A stretch of 64,000 bases of DNA from VRUE01 sp963814915 (GTDB taxonomy: Bacteria; Actinomycetota; Thermoleophilia; Solirubrobacterales; 70-9). Made by a program: the position numbers and the translations under genes. Position 1 is the stretch's first letter. Every line of letters begins with the position of its first letter. Where the stretch lies: contig CAWFEI010000011.1 in assembly GCA_963814915.1 (NCBI GenBank), forward strand, positions 54,855-118,854. Reading direction: 5' to 3'. Under the pieces are notes generated by a model. That model was given only the letters and a program-made list of their open reading frames with translations, was not told the DNA's origin and searched no databases. Of the stretch, positions 56,032 through 63,904 are shown one piece after another.

Positions 56032-57462
56032 ATGGGCTCGGCTACCAGCGACAGACGCCTCGATCACCGCGGTCGCCGATTGCCACCGGGGATCTACCCG
56101 CAGGGGAAAGCCGGCGCGATCAGCGGCTATAAGGCGCGCTGGCGGGAGGAAGACGCCGACGGTGTGCCGCGAAACGCGGCGAAGTCCTTCTCGGCACGCA
56201 AGCTCGGCTCACTCGACCGGGCGCTGGAGGCGGCTGTCTCCTTTCGGGAGCAGGCGCTGAAGATCGCGGCCGTCGACGGAGAGGTGTTGCGAGCCGACCC
56301 GGCGGCGAGCATGACCGTGGGCGAGCTGTTCCAGGAGTGGTGCCGGGGACGCGGCGCCGAAGTCTCGAAACGCTACGCGGAGGACAGCGTGCGGCGCTGG
56401 GATCGGGAGGTTGCCTCCCGATCGATAGTGCGCGTGCGGCTCGAGCGGCTATCGCGAGATCCGTCGCTGATCACCCGGTTCCAGGACGAGCTCGCCGCCG
56501 ACGGCGTCACCGCCTCCAACCGGGCGCAGGTGCTGAAGACGCTGCGAGCGGTCCTGCGCTGGGGCAGGCGGCGGCACCCCAACGCATTGACGGTCGAGCT
56601 CTCCGGGCTGTTCGAGATCCCTTCGCAGCGGGTGAAGCGCCTGGCCTACGCGGCGGACGCATACGGCCTGGAGAGGATCATCGAGACGGTCCTGAGGCGC
56701 GATGCGCGCCACGACTTGCTGCCGCTGCGCGACGCAGCCTTCATCGCCGCGATGGGCTTCACCGTCGCGGCGCGACCGTCGGAGTGGTTGCACTCGGCCA
56801 GGTGGAGAGATCTGCACGAGCGCTCGGTCGAGCTCCAACGTCCGCAGGGACATATGGAGGAGGACGTCGGTCTGAAGACCGGCGCGCGGGCGGCGCTGCT
56901 GCTGCCGAACGCCGCCGAGCGGATCGACGCCTACCGCCGCAAGCTCGAGGCGGAGTTCGGCCCGCAACAGCAGGACGCACTGGTCTTCCAGTCGCTCGGC
57001 GAGGAGGGTCCCCTCTGGGAAGACCGGGGCGAGGGCGACCGGGCGCCGTCACCGTGGAGCGACAACGAGTACAAACGCTGGACGGCGCGAATCTGGCGGC
57101 CGGCCCGCGAAACGGCGGCGAAGGCGCCCGGAGCGCCGGCGGGACTGAGCGGAATGCGCTTCTACGACTGCCGGCATACGGCGATCTCGATGGCGCTGCA
57201 CTCGACGTTGGTTGTCGGGCCCTACGGGATGAACCTGCACAACCTCGCGGCATGGGCCGGCCACGACGTACAGACGCTGCAGCGCTACTACGCGCATGTG
57301 ATCGCCCGCTACCAGGGCAGAGAGCCGATCGACCTCGAGCGAGAGTGCAGCGAGGCGAGAGCGGCGGTCGCCGCGGAACCGTTCAAGCCGATGACGAGGA
57401 AGCGGCGGCGCGGCGGGCGCGAGCCGCGCGGGCGGCGCGCAGCAGCGCAAGGTTCTCGGTGA
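56032..57462 (+). CDS. int: Tyrosine-type integrase of element 2
   Basis: This 476-aa recombinase has catalytic residues Arg in TVAARPSEWLHSARW near 243, Lys in VGLKTGARAALLL, H-x2-R in YDCRHTAISMAL near 382, and GH...Y in WAGHDVQTLQRYYAHV near 412. It differs clearly from the integrase at 54607 (longer, different core). The basic C-terminal tail (MTRKRRRGGREPRGRR) is overlapped on the other strand by the HTH gene. It lies 118 bp after the tRNA, so it is likely to use its 3' part as att. Confidence 0.9.
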   Translation: MGSATSDRRLDHRGRRLPPGIYPQGKAGAISGYKARWREEDADGVPRNAAKSFSARKLGSLDRALEAAVSFREQALKIAAVDGEVLRADPAASMTVGELFQEWCRGRGAEVSKRYAEDSVRRWDREVASRSIVRVRLERLSRDPSLITRFQDELAADGVTASNRAQVLKTLRAVLRWGRRRHPNALTVELSGLFEIPSQRVKRLAYAADAYGLERIIETVLRRDARHDLLPLRDAAFIAAMGFTVAARPSEWLHSARWRDLHERSVELQRPQGHMEEDVGLKTGARAALLLPNAAERIDAYRRKLEAEFGPQQQDALVFQSLGEEGPLWEDRGEGDRAPSPWSDNEYKRWTARIWRPARETAAKAPGAPAGLSGMRFYDCRHTAISMALHSTLVVGPYGMNLHNLAAWAGHDVQTLQRYYAHVIARYQGREPIDLERECSEARAAVAAEPFKPMTRKRRRGGREPRGRRAAAQGSR

Positions 57463-57746
57463 GCGTGCCGCCGCGCGAGGGAGAAGGCCGGTGGGGCCGA
57501 ACCGAGCGTGGGCGCCCGCCGGGCGGGCGAGGCGGCCGGCTCGCTCATCAGCCAGTCCTGCAGGTCGGCGTAGCGAATTCGAACGGACCGGCCGGAGCCG
57601 TCGCGATAGGCGATCAGGGCGCCACTCCCATAGGCGCGCCGGATGGTCCGCACACTGCGGCGCGCGAGCGCGGCGGCAGCCGCCGGCGTGAGCATGTCGT
57701 CAGGCCGATATCCGCGGTATTGAGACTCCGAACGCATCTGCTGCAT
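57309..57746 (-). CDS. HTH (MerR/excisionase-type) DNA-binding protein
   Basis: The DNA-binding part is DDMLTPAAAAALARRSVRTI followed by RAYGSGALIAYRDGSGRSVRI and YADLQDWL, a MerR-like/excisionase winged helix. Two starts are possible: ATG 57746 or ATG 57737, the latter 9 nt after a strong GGAGGT. Past residue 75 the protein is Arg/Ala-rich and antisense to the integrase gene for 154 bp. That part may be non-functional extension. It probably regulates or assists excision. Confidence 0.65.
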   Translation of the reverse strand: MQQMRSESQYRGYRPDDMLTPAAAAALARRSVRTIRRAYGSGALIAYRDGSGRSVRIRYADLQDWLMSEPAASPARRAPTLGSAPPAFSLARRHAHREPCAAARRPRGSRPPRRRFLVIGLNGSAATAALASLHSRSRSIGSLPW

Positions 57747-57811
57747 ACCTCCAAGACGCAGTTGGCGGCAATTTCGTCCCGCTTGGGACACTCGAGCGAG
57801 TTGAGTCAGCC

Positions 57812-58501
57812 CTAGGGCGCCTGCGGGAGGTCGCGGACGATGAGCTTCGGCCAGTGGTGCTGGGCCGCCAGGCGTTCGAGGCACCCGCGGGGGGCTCGGG
57901 CGCAGAAGGCGATCACGGCGTCGTGGCGGGCCATGTGCGTCTCGAGGATCGCCCGCTCGCGGTCCTCGGCCCCGCCGCGGAGCCTGACGAGGATCGCGTG
58001 GCGCTCGCGGCCGATCTCGACGACCGCGTTGGGACGGTATCCGCGGACGCCCTGTTCGCGGACGATGCTGCGGCCGCAGACCCAGCGCGCCTCGGGCGCG
58101 CGGCGGGCGATGTGCAGGCGCACCTCGTTGACCGCGCGCGTACGCGCCATCGCGCCGACCCTGGGCAGTCGATGTTGGAAGCCGGTGCCAGAGAGGCGGA
58201 CGCCGCGAGCGGACAGCCATACCCAGTGCGGCTCGTCGTGCAGGAAGCGTCCGTAGTCGGCGAAGCCGGACTTGAAGAGGTGCTTGGCGATCCGCGCGGC
58301 CTGCTCTTGCTCGCAGCCGAGGAAGCGGGCCAGCTGGTCGAAGGGGATCGCCCCCTGCTCGGCGATCAGTCGCAGTAGGTCGGACTCCCAGGGCTCGGGG
58401 CGCCGCAACACGGGACGCCGCCGGGCGCCGGGGCCGCCGCCCAGCTTGCCCTCCCGGTTGCGGCCGATCGCCGGAGCGGGTGTGGTCTCCGTGGAAGGCA
58501 T
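57812..58501 (-). CDS. Replication-relaxation family protein, copy B (degenerate nuclease motif)
   Basis: The ATG at 58501 gives MPSTETTPAPAIG, 229 aa. The winged-helix N-domain (LLRLIAEQGAIPFDQLARFLG) and the Replic_Relax core (GVRLSGTGFQHRLPRVGAMA, NEVRLHIARRAPEARWVCGR, HHWPKLIVRDLP) align with the paralog at 59784-60410. Where that copy has AIEAELSTKR, this one has AILVRLRGG, so the acidic residues are lost. It is coupled to the coupling-ATPase gene, whose stop is 3 bp away. Such proteins act in transfer or replication of actinomycete elements. Confidence 0.75.
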   Translation of the reverse strand: MPSTETTPAPAIGRNREGKLGGGPGARRRPVLRRPEPWESDLLRLIAEQGAIPFDQLARFLGCEQEQAARIAKHLFKSGFADYGRFLHDEPHWVWLSARGVRLSGTGFQHRLPRVGAMARTRAVNEVRLHIARRAPEARWVCGRSIVREQGVRGYRPNAVVEIGRERHAILVRLRGGAEDRERAILETHMARHDAVIAFCARAPRGCLERLAAQHHWPKLIVRDLPQAP

Positions 58502-58503
58502 CG

Positions 58504-59790
58504 TCAGCCCTCCTCCTCGAGATAGGAGATCTCCTTCGGCGCCTCGACGGCGACGCGCTCCAGCGGCCGGTCGAGTGGCGCCGCCTGCGGCAGTGGCGCT
58601 GGCTCTGCCGAAGGCGCTCGCGCGATCGCCACCTTCGCCGCGCGGCCGCGGCGGATCACCCAGGCGCTGCCGACAGGGAGGGCGCGGACGTCGTCGGGAT
58701 CGACCTTCGGGCGCCACTCGCGGCGGGCGTGGCCCTGGCGCGCGTAGAGGCCGTCTTCGTAGCGATGGGTGAGCTCCATCACCTGCTTCATCCCGCCCAG
58801 CTCGGCGAGCGAGTCGGGCTCGTTGAGAGCGTGGAGGATCACCGTCTCCACCGAGCCGAGGATCCGGTCGCGCTGTGTGCGAGGTCCCATGCCCGAAGGC
58901 GTCTGGGGGGCCAGCACCATCGCCGCGTTGAAGCCGCGCGCCTGCTCCACCTTCATCGCGACGTCGCTGGAGCCGGCGATCGCGGCGAACTCGTCGACGA
59001 AGAGCAGGCACGGCTGCTCGCGCGGCTTGCGCATCGCGAAGTAGTGGGCGAAGTCGGCGAAGAGCAGGCCGGCGGCACCGGCGGTGTCCTCGCCCAGCGC
59101 GACGGAGTCGAGCAGCAGGTAGGAGGCATCGGCGTCCTCCCAGGCCCAATCGCCGTCGAGCGCGGCCCCGAGCTGGCCGAAGAACGCCTGGTAGCGCAGG
59201 CGGACCTGGCTGACTTTGTCGCGCGGCAGGGCGAGGACCGCCGAGCTGGGCCCGTGGGCGTCGAGCAACCGCTCGTAGTCGAGGCGGCCGAGCAGCTCGG
59301 CGCTGCAGCGCGGCGGGCCGTCGGGGTGGTTGCAGGCGAGCTGCAGGGCGGTCTTGGCGATGTCGCGGTAGTAGGCCGCGGGGCCCATCTCGGCGAAGGG
59401 GATCACCTCGATCAGGCGGTTGGCGACCCCGCGCCAGTCGCCGCGCCAGGCGTCGAAGGGCTCGTTGGGGAAGACGCGCGGGCGGCGCCCGGCGGCGCGC
59501 ATCAGGGCGCAGAAGCGCTCGGCGTTCTCGCGGTCGCCCTTGGCATCGAGATAGTGGACGGTGGCAGCGCTGCCCCGCGCCACCTCGCAGGCGATCCGCA
59601 GCGCGGTCTCGGTCTTGCCCGATCCCGAGGCGCCGAGGATTACGGCGTGGCGGCGCATGTCCTCGAAGGGCCAGAGCAGGTCGGGACCGTGCAGCGGCAG
59701 CGCCCGCTCGCCGGCCAGGCGCCGGCCGAGGATCGCGCCCTCCGGCATCGGTGGACCTTGAGCGGTCTCTGAGCGGCGACGCCTCAGCAT
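58504..59790 (-). CDS. VirD4/TraG-like conjugative coupling ATPase
   Basis: The start at 59790 gives MLRRRRSETAQG, 428 aa. It has Walker A VILGASGSGKTETALRIACE near 53, Walker B CLLFVDEFAAIAGSS near 262, and the motif VLAPQTPSGMGPRTQRDRIL near 290, as in TraG/VirD4/TraD C-domains that pump DNA during conjugation. No N-terminal membrane spans are visible, so membrane docking would need a partner. It sits between two replication-relaxation paralogs and overlaps the upstream one by 7 bp. Confidence 0.8.
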   Translation of the reverse strand: MLRRRRSETAQGPPMPEGAILGRRLAGERALPLHGPDLLWPFEDMRRHAVILGASGSGKTETALRIACEVARGSAATVHYLDAKGDRENAERFCALMRAAGRRPRVFPNEPFDAWRGDWRGVANRLIEVIPFAEMGPAAYYRDIAKTALQLACNHPDGPPRCSAELLGRLDYERLLDAHGPSSAVLALPRDKVSQVRLRYQAFFGQLGAALDGDWAWEDADASYLLLDSVALGEDTAGAAGLLFADFAHYFAMRKPREQPCLLFVDEFAAIAGSSDVAMKVEQARGFNAAMVLAPQTPSGMGPRTQRDRILGSVETVILHALNEPDSLAELGGMKQVMELTHRYEDGLYARQGHARREWRPKVDPDDVRALPVGSAWVIRRGRAAKVAIARAPSAEPAPLPQAAPLDRPLERVAVEAPKEISYLEEEG

Positions 59791-60410
59791 GGCTCCCCCT
59801 CCGGCACCCGGCGGACGATCAGCTTCGGCCAGCGGCCCTCCGCCTGCACCCGCTTCAGCAGGTTGAACGGATGCGGCCCGCAGAAGTAGAGCACCGCGTC
59901 GTAGCGGTTGCTGTGCTCGGCGACGATGCGGCGGATCTCGCGGTTGCGTTTGGTCGAGAGCTCGGCCTCGATCGCGTGACGCTCGCCGCCGATCTCGAAA
60001 ACCGCGTCGGGCAGATGGTCCTCGGGGTCCCGGTGCCGGAACACCGTCCGTTCGCAGACCCATCTACCCTGCGGCGCCCGCTCAGCGAGGTAGAGCCGCA
60101 CCTCGTTGATCGCACGGCGATGGGCGAGCAGCGCGACGTCGGGCGCCGAGTAGGGAAAGCCAGTTCCGGAGAGCCGGGCGCCGCGGCGGGTCGGCCACAG
60201 CCATGGGAAGTCGCGGACGAGGAAGCGCCGCGACTCCACCAGCCCCTGCTCGTCCAGTCGCTGGACGATCCGCACAGCGCGCTCCAAGGGGAGCCCGAGG
60301 AAGCGGGCGAGCTGATCGAGCGGGACCGTCACCTGCTCGGAGAGCAGCCGCAGCGCCTCGTCTTGGAACGTATCCGTCGCCGGTGGTCTTGCCTCTGGCT
60401 GGGCGTGCAT
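59784..60410 (-). CDS. Replication-relaxation family protein, copy A (intact motif)
   Basis: The ATG at 60410 gives MHAQPEARPPATDT, 208 aa. The N-terminal winged helix LLSEQVTVPLDQLARFLGLP and core GARLSGTGFPYSAPDVALLA are followed by HLPDAVFEIGGERHAIEAEL-STKR. There, D...E-x-E...K resembles a PD-(D/E)XK nuclease site. It ends GRWPKLIVRRVPEGEPC. It is the first gene of the transfer operon A-coupling ATPase-B. Confidence 0.77.
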   Translation of the reverse strand: MHAQPEARPPATDTFQDEALRLLSEQVTVPLDQLARFLGLPLERAVRIVQRLDEQGLVESRRFLVRDFPWLWPTRRGARLSGTGFPYSAPDVALLAHRRAINEVRLYLAERAPQGRWVCERTVFRHRDPEDHLPDAVFEIGGERHAIEAELSTKRNREIRRIVAEHSNRYDAVLYFCGPHPFNLLKRVQAEGRWPKLIVRRVPEGEPC

Positions 60411-60561
60411 AAGGCGGCGAACGCACGCCTCCGGCGTGCCATCCTGAGAGTCGCCGCACGCCCAGCGGCAAGGCACTTCGGCAGGCTGCGCGGGGCCTGC
60501 CTCCCCCCTCCCTCACCGGCTTGAACGGCCGCGAATGATCGCGCCGGCGGCGATCCCTGCA

Positions 60562-60609
60562 AGCCCTCCGCGCGCGGAGGGCTCCTCGCGGCCCGAGCCA
60601 GGGCTCGGG
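60562..60609. repeat. Two adjacent palindromes in the intergenic region of the transfer module
   Basis: AGCCCTCCGCG/CGCGGAGGGCT (60562-60583) is a perfect 22-bp palindrome. CCCGAGCCA/GGGCTCGGG (60592-60609) is a near-perfect 9-bp-arm hairpin just after it. They lie in the 263-bp gap between the divergent transfer operon and the sigma-factor gene. They may be terminator, operator or transfer-origin structures; no genes are visible in the gap. Confidence 0.5.
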
Positions 60610-60673
60610 TTCCGCGATCGCCTGACCCGGCGCATCGCGGCCTCCCTCAAGCCAGCGAGCGAGGGAGGAACGA

Positions 60674-61213
60674 ATGACTGCGACAGCGCGGGCTTCGGAG
60701 AGCGTTCGATGCAGCGACGCTGCGGCGATCGCCGAGCGCCTGTATGCCGAGAACGGCAAGCGCCTGCTGAGGCTCGCGCGGCGCAACTGCGCCAGCCACG
60801 AGGACGCCGAGGAGGCGTTGCACGACGCCCTGCTGATCTTCATCGAGCGCTTCGACCCCGAGCGCGGCTCGCCCGCCCTCCCGTGGCTCACCACGACTCT
60901 GAAGCGGCGCTGCTGGGCGATTTACGGACGCCGCCGCGGGCTCGGCGAGGTACTCGCCAGGGCTGGAGCGGACGGGGCTACGGTGAACGAGGCGCGGACG
61001 GTGGAGGAACTGGCCGAGGCCGGCGAGCGGGCGGCCGCGGTCGGGCGCGAGCTGAAGGCGCTGGGGCCTGAGGAGCGGCGGGCGCTGGCGCTACTGGCGG
61101 TGGGGTACTCATACCGCGAGATCGGCGCGCGCTGCGGGTGGACGCCGAAGCGGGTCGACCGCTGCCTACAACGGGCGCGGGCGAAGCTGCGGGAGGGTGG
61201 TGAGTGTTTGTAG
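60674..61213 (+). CDS. Sigma-70 family RNA polymerase sigma factor (ECF-like)
   Basis: At 179 aa, region 2 is IAERLYAENGKRLLRLARRN with HEDAEEALHDALLIFIERFD near 47, and region 4 is LKALGPEERRALALLAVGYS followed by YREIGARCGWTPKRVDRCLQRARAKLR. The order and size fit ECF sigma factors. No anti-sigma gene is adjacent. It may switch on the conjugative module transcribed divergently. Confidence 0.85.
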   Translation: MTATARASESVRCSDAAAIAERLYAENGKRLLRLARRNCASHEDAEEALHDALLIFIERFDPERGSPALPWLTTTLKRRCWAIYGRRRGLGEVLARAGADGATVNEARTVEELAEAGERAAAVGRELKALGPEERRALALLAVGYSYREIGARCGWTPKRVDRCLQRARAKLREGGECL

Positions 61214-61223
61214 GGCGTGACCG

Positions 61224-62258
61224 TCACCACGTTGTCGTGGCGCTGTGGACCATCCCGAGTCTCACGGAGACCGGTTTATGTGGCTTCGGTGTCCTGCAAC
61301 ATGACGGTACTCGGTAGAGGCTGGGGTGCTCGCCCGCCGCCCGGCGGAGCGAGCCCGTAGGGCGAGAGGAGCCGGGCGGCGGGGCGGCGCCGGCCTGCTC
61401 GGCGTAGTTCTGCTCGAACTCGACCGGCGGGATGTCGCCGATCGAGGAGTGAAGGCGATCGTGGTTGAACCAGCTCACCCACTCGACGATCGCCAGCTCG
61501 GCCTGCTCGACCGAGCGCCAGGTGCGGTCGGCGATCAGCTCGGTCTTGAAGGAGTCGACGAACGACTCGGCCAGGGCGTTGTCGTACGCGTCCCCGGTCG
61601 ATCCCAGGGAACCGAGCACGTCGTTGTCATCGAGCTCCTGGGTGAACTCGGCAGATGTGTATTGAGAGCCGCGATCGGAGTGGTGTACGAGGGCGACGTC
61701 GGCACCGGGGGAGCGTAGGCCGAGCGCCATCCGCAGCGCGTCGAGGACGAGGTCGGTGCGCATGTTGGTGGCCAGCTGCCAGCCGACCACCATGCGGCTG
61801 AAGACGTCGATCACGAAGCTGAAGAAGACCACCCCCTCCCAGGTGCGTAGGTGCGTGAAGTCGGCCACCCAAAGGCGATTCGGGGCCTCGGCGGTGAAGT
61901 CGCGGTCGACGAGGTCGGGCTTTCGCTTGCCCTCGGGATCCGGCGTTGTGGTGCGCCAGGGCTTGCCGCGGCGCTTGGCGCCCTGGATGCCGTTCCTGCG
62001 CATCAGCCGCTCCACCGCGCAGCGGGCGCACTCGATGCCCTGCCGGCGCAGCTCCTTCCAGGTGCGCCGCGATCCATAGGCCTCGTAGTTGTCGGCGTGC
62101 ACGCGCTTGATCTCGGCGAGCAGGCGCTCGTCGGAGACCTCCCGCGCCGAGCGGTTGCCCTTCGCCCGCTCGTAGTAGGCCGAGGCCGACACCTCGAGGG
62201 TCCTGCAGATCGGCTCGACCCCGAGGCGGGCGCGGTTCTCGTCGATGAACGCGCTCAC
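61224..62258 (-). CDS. IS3 family transposase OrfB (DDE integrase)
   Basis: The GTG start at 62258 overlaps the OrfA stop (GTGA). DDE residues are in WVADFTHLRTWEGVVFF (D), LVHHSDRGSQYTSAEF (D) and NALAESFVDSFKTELI (E). The N-terminal ARLGVEPICRTLEVSASAYY is the HTH_21-type start. The frame reads about 25 residues beyond the normal IS3 end (after QNYAEQAGAAPP), into the terminal repeat and flank. A fused OrfAB is likely made by -1 slippage at the T7 run in OrfA. Confidence 0.9.
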   Translation of the reverse strand: MSAFIDENRARLGVEPICRTLEVSASAYYERAKGNRSAREVSDERLLAEIKRVHADNYEAYGSRRTWKELRRQGIECARCAVERLMRRNGIQGAKRRGKPWRTTTPDPEGKRKPDLVDRDFTAEAPNRLWVADFTHLRTWEGVVFFSFVIDVFSRMVVGWQLATNMRTDLVLDALRMALGLRSPGADVALVHHSDRGSQYTSAEFTQELDDNDVLGSLGSTGDAYDNALAESFVDSFKTELIADRTWRSVEQAELAIVEWVSWFNHDRLHSSIGDIPPVEFEQNYAEQAGAAPPPGSSRPTGSLRRAAGEHPSLYRVPSCCRTPKPHKPVSVRLGMVHSATTTW

Positions 62259-62557
62259 CTCGGTCGGGGCGGGTCGAGCTCGGTGGCGAAAAAAACCGAG
62301 GCGGCCTTGAGGATCTCGTTGGCGCGCCGCAGCTCCTTGACCTCGCGGTCCAGTTCCTTCAGGCGCTCGCGCTCCTCGCTGGTCAGCAGGTCGCGCCTGT
62401 TGCCCTCGTCGGCTTCGGCCTGGCGGACCCAGCGCCGCAGCGACTCGGGCTGGATACCGAGGTCCTTGGCGACCTGGGCGATCGGGCGCTTCGATTCAAG
62501 CGCGAGGCGGACGCCTCGCTCTCGCAACTCGTCGGGGTATTTCCTTTTGGCTGGCAT
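62255..62557 (-). CDS. IS3 family transposase OrfA
   Basis: The 100-aa HTH protein MPAKRKYPDELRERGVRLAL has a helix-turn-helix (PIAQVAKDLGIQPESLRRWV) and a leucine-zipper-like tail (ERERLKELDREVKELRRANE). The T7C run (GTT TTT TTC, plus-strand A7 at 62289-62295) near its 3' end is a classic -1 slippery site for making OrfAB. The open frame continues upstream into the interrupted host gene. Confidence 0.88.
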   Translation of the reverse strand: MPAKRKYPDELRERGVRLALESKRPIAQVAKDLGIQPESLRRWVRQAEADEGNRRDLLTSEERERLKELDREVKELRRANEILKAASVFFATELDPPRPR

Positions 62558-63067
62558 TCGCGGAGGTTCTCCTCTCGCGAGGACGCAAAATCCTCGCTTC
62601 GAGGCCTCCGTGAAAGCCGGGACGGCTCGCTCGGAGAAGCGCACCGCCTCATGGTGTGAGGGGAAGTCGACGCGGACCTCGAATTCGGGATGGCCGCTCC
62701 AAGCCGTTTCTTCGAGCTCGCGCGACATGAGGGCATGGTGCTCGGACAGTTTGGCGGCGGCGTCTTCGGGCAGCGGCTTGTCAGGGTCCTCCCAATCCTC
62801 TGCCGTGAGATGCCAGTGGCGGAAGTCGATGTCGACCGTCCAACCGTGCTTCTGCGCATCGGCTTCGACGGCGACCCGGGCAAGTTCAGTCTGCTCGCGA
62901 GTGCCAGCGTAGAGGAACACTGTAGCTCCGTCGCGAGTGACGATGACGCGGTCGTGGAACGCGTCACTCAAATCGTGTTCGAGCTGCTCGGTGTCGAGGC
63001 GCTCGGTCAGCGCATGTGCGCGGCCCTCCTCGTGCAGGTCGATCTGCAGGCGCCAGTCGTCATTCAT
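62558..63067 (-). pseudogene. Hypothetical protein truncated by IS3
   Basis: The ATG at 63067 gives MNDDWRLQIDLHEEGRAHAL, then DRVIVTRDGATVFLYAGTRE and GHPEFEVRVDFPSHHEAVRF. After FSERAVPAF the sequence passes into the IS3 region and, in frame, into OrfA, so the C-terminal third is gone. No matching 3' part is visible on the other side of the IS, which implies a deletion as well. The family is a soluble conserved protein I associate with Solirubrobacterales; function unknown. Confidence 0.65.
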
Positions 63068-63268
63068 CGAGTCACTCCGTCCACCAAGGTCCCCTCGTCC
63101 CTCAGCCCCAAGATCATCACGGGCGGATTGTTCCATCAATTCGGAACCTCGTTGACGCCATTCGGGCCACCCTGGGGCTCCGCCGCCGCCGACTCGGAAG
63201 AACCGCTCCGCCCCGGCGACTGAGCGGACCAGCTGACCTCAGGGCCAACGGCGTGAGACTTGACGGTT

Positions 63269-63499
63269 CTACCCGCCGCTCCGCGCAGCAGCCCGCCTCT
63301 TGACGTAGGCGACGACGGCGAGCACCAGCCCACAGCCCCACAGGACCGCTGCCCAAAGGCCCAGCGCCTGACCGAGAAATCCTGCCACCACAACCGCCGC
63401 GAGAACGGCAGCGTAGATGACGAACACCCATATCGCACGTGAGCCAAGCTGCCGGATGTCACCGATTCTAATCAGTCGCAATCCAGCCTCGTTGCGCAA
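63269..63499 (-). CDS. Small membrane protein, 76 aa
   Basis: Two membrane spans (AIWVFVIYAAVLAAVVVAGF and ALGLWAAVLWGCGLVLAVVA) follow a short charged N-terminus (RLIRIGDIRQLGS) and precede a basic tail. I do not recognise it. It is encoded 15 bp from the next gene on the same strand. Confidence 0.5.
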   Translation of the reverse strand: MRNEAGLRLIRIGDIRQLGSRAIWVFVIYAAVLAAVVVAGFLGQALGLWAAVLWGCGLVLAVVAYVKRRAAARSGG

Positions 63500-63514
63500 A
63501 AAAGGAAGCCCGCG

Positions 63515-63904
63515 TCAGCTTCCTATGGCCAATACCCGCCTCGACGCTTCTTGGGAGCTCGCCACGTTTTTCGGTCGAGTCATTGGTTTGAAGGCAAACT
63601 GCGCGACGTTGGTCAGCGCGATGAGCGTCATTGCGCTCATCAGCAGAGCGTATCCTCGGGCCGCTGCGAGGACCGCAAGAGCCGAGCCGACGAGTATCAG
63701 CACGATCGCCAGCCCGCGATGCAGCGGCACTTCACTCTCCCTGCGTTGACATTGCTCGGCCAACTCGACGGCCGCAGCCGCCATCCGCGGGTCTTGCGGA
63801 GCTTCCCCCCTTACCACCAGCCTGTTGACGCGCCACTTCTCGCGGTAGGACAGCGCTCGGAACGTCGGCTTGTCGTCGGAAGTAGCCACCTGGCTCGGCG
63901 TCAT
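63515..63904 (-). CDS. Hypothetical membrane protein, 129 aa
   Basis: A charged N-terminal half (SYREKWRVNRLVVRGEAPQD) is followed by two membrane spans (GLAIVLILVGSALAVLAAAR and ALLMSAMTLIALTNVAQFAF). No family recognised. It probably forms a small operon with the 76-aa membrane protein downstream. Confidence 0.5.
   Translation of the reverse strand: MTPSQVATSDDKPTFRALSYREKWRVNRLVVRGEAPQDPRMAAAAVELAEQCQRRESEVPLHRGLAIVLILVGSALAVLAAARGYALLMSAMTLIALTNVAQFAFKPMTRPKNVASSQEASRRVLAIGS

Larger units (their letters stand above)
61224..62600. mobile_element. IS3 family insertion sequence (approximate ends)
   Basis: It consists of orfA plus orfB with the usual overlap. The terminal repeats are not certain. 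TGTCCTGCAACATGAC near 61291 and GCGTCCTCGCGAGAGG (reverse strand near 62590) are weak candidates, which would give about 1.3 kb. It sits inside the gene that starts at 63067 and fuses with it in frame. Confidence 0.6.
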
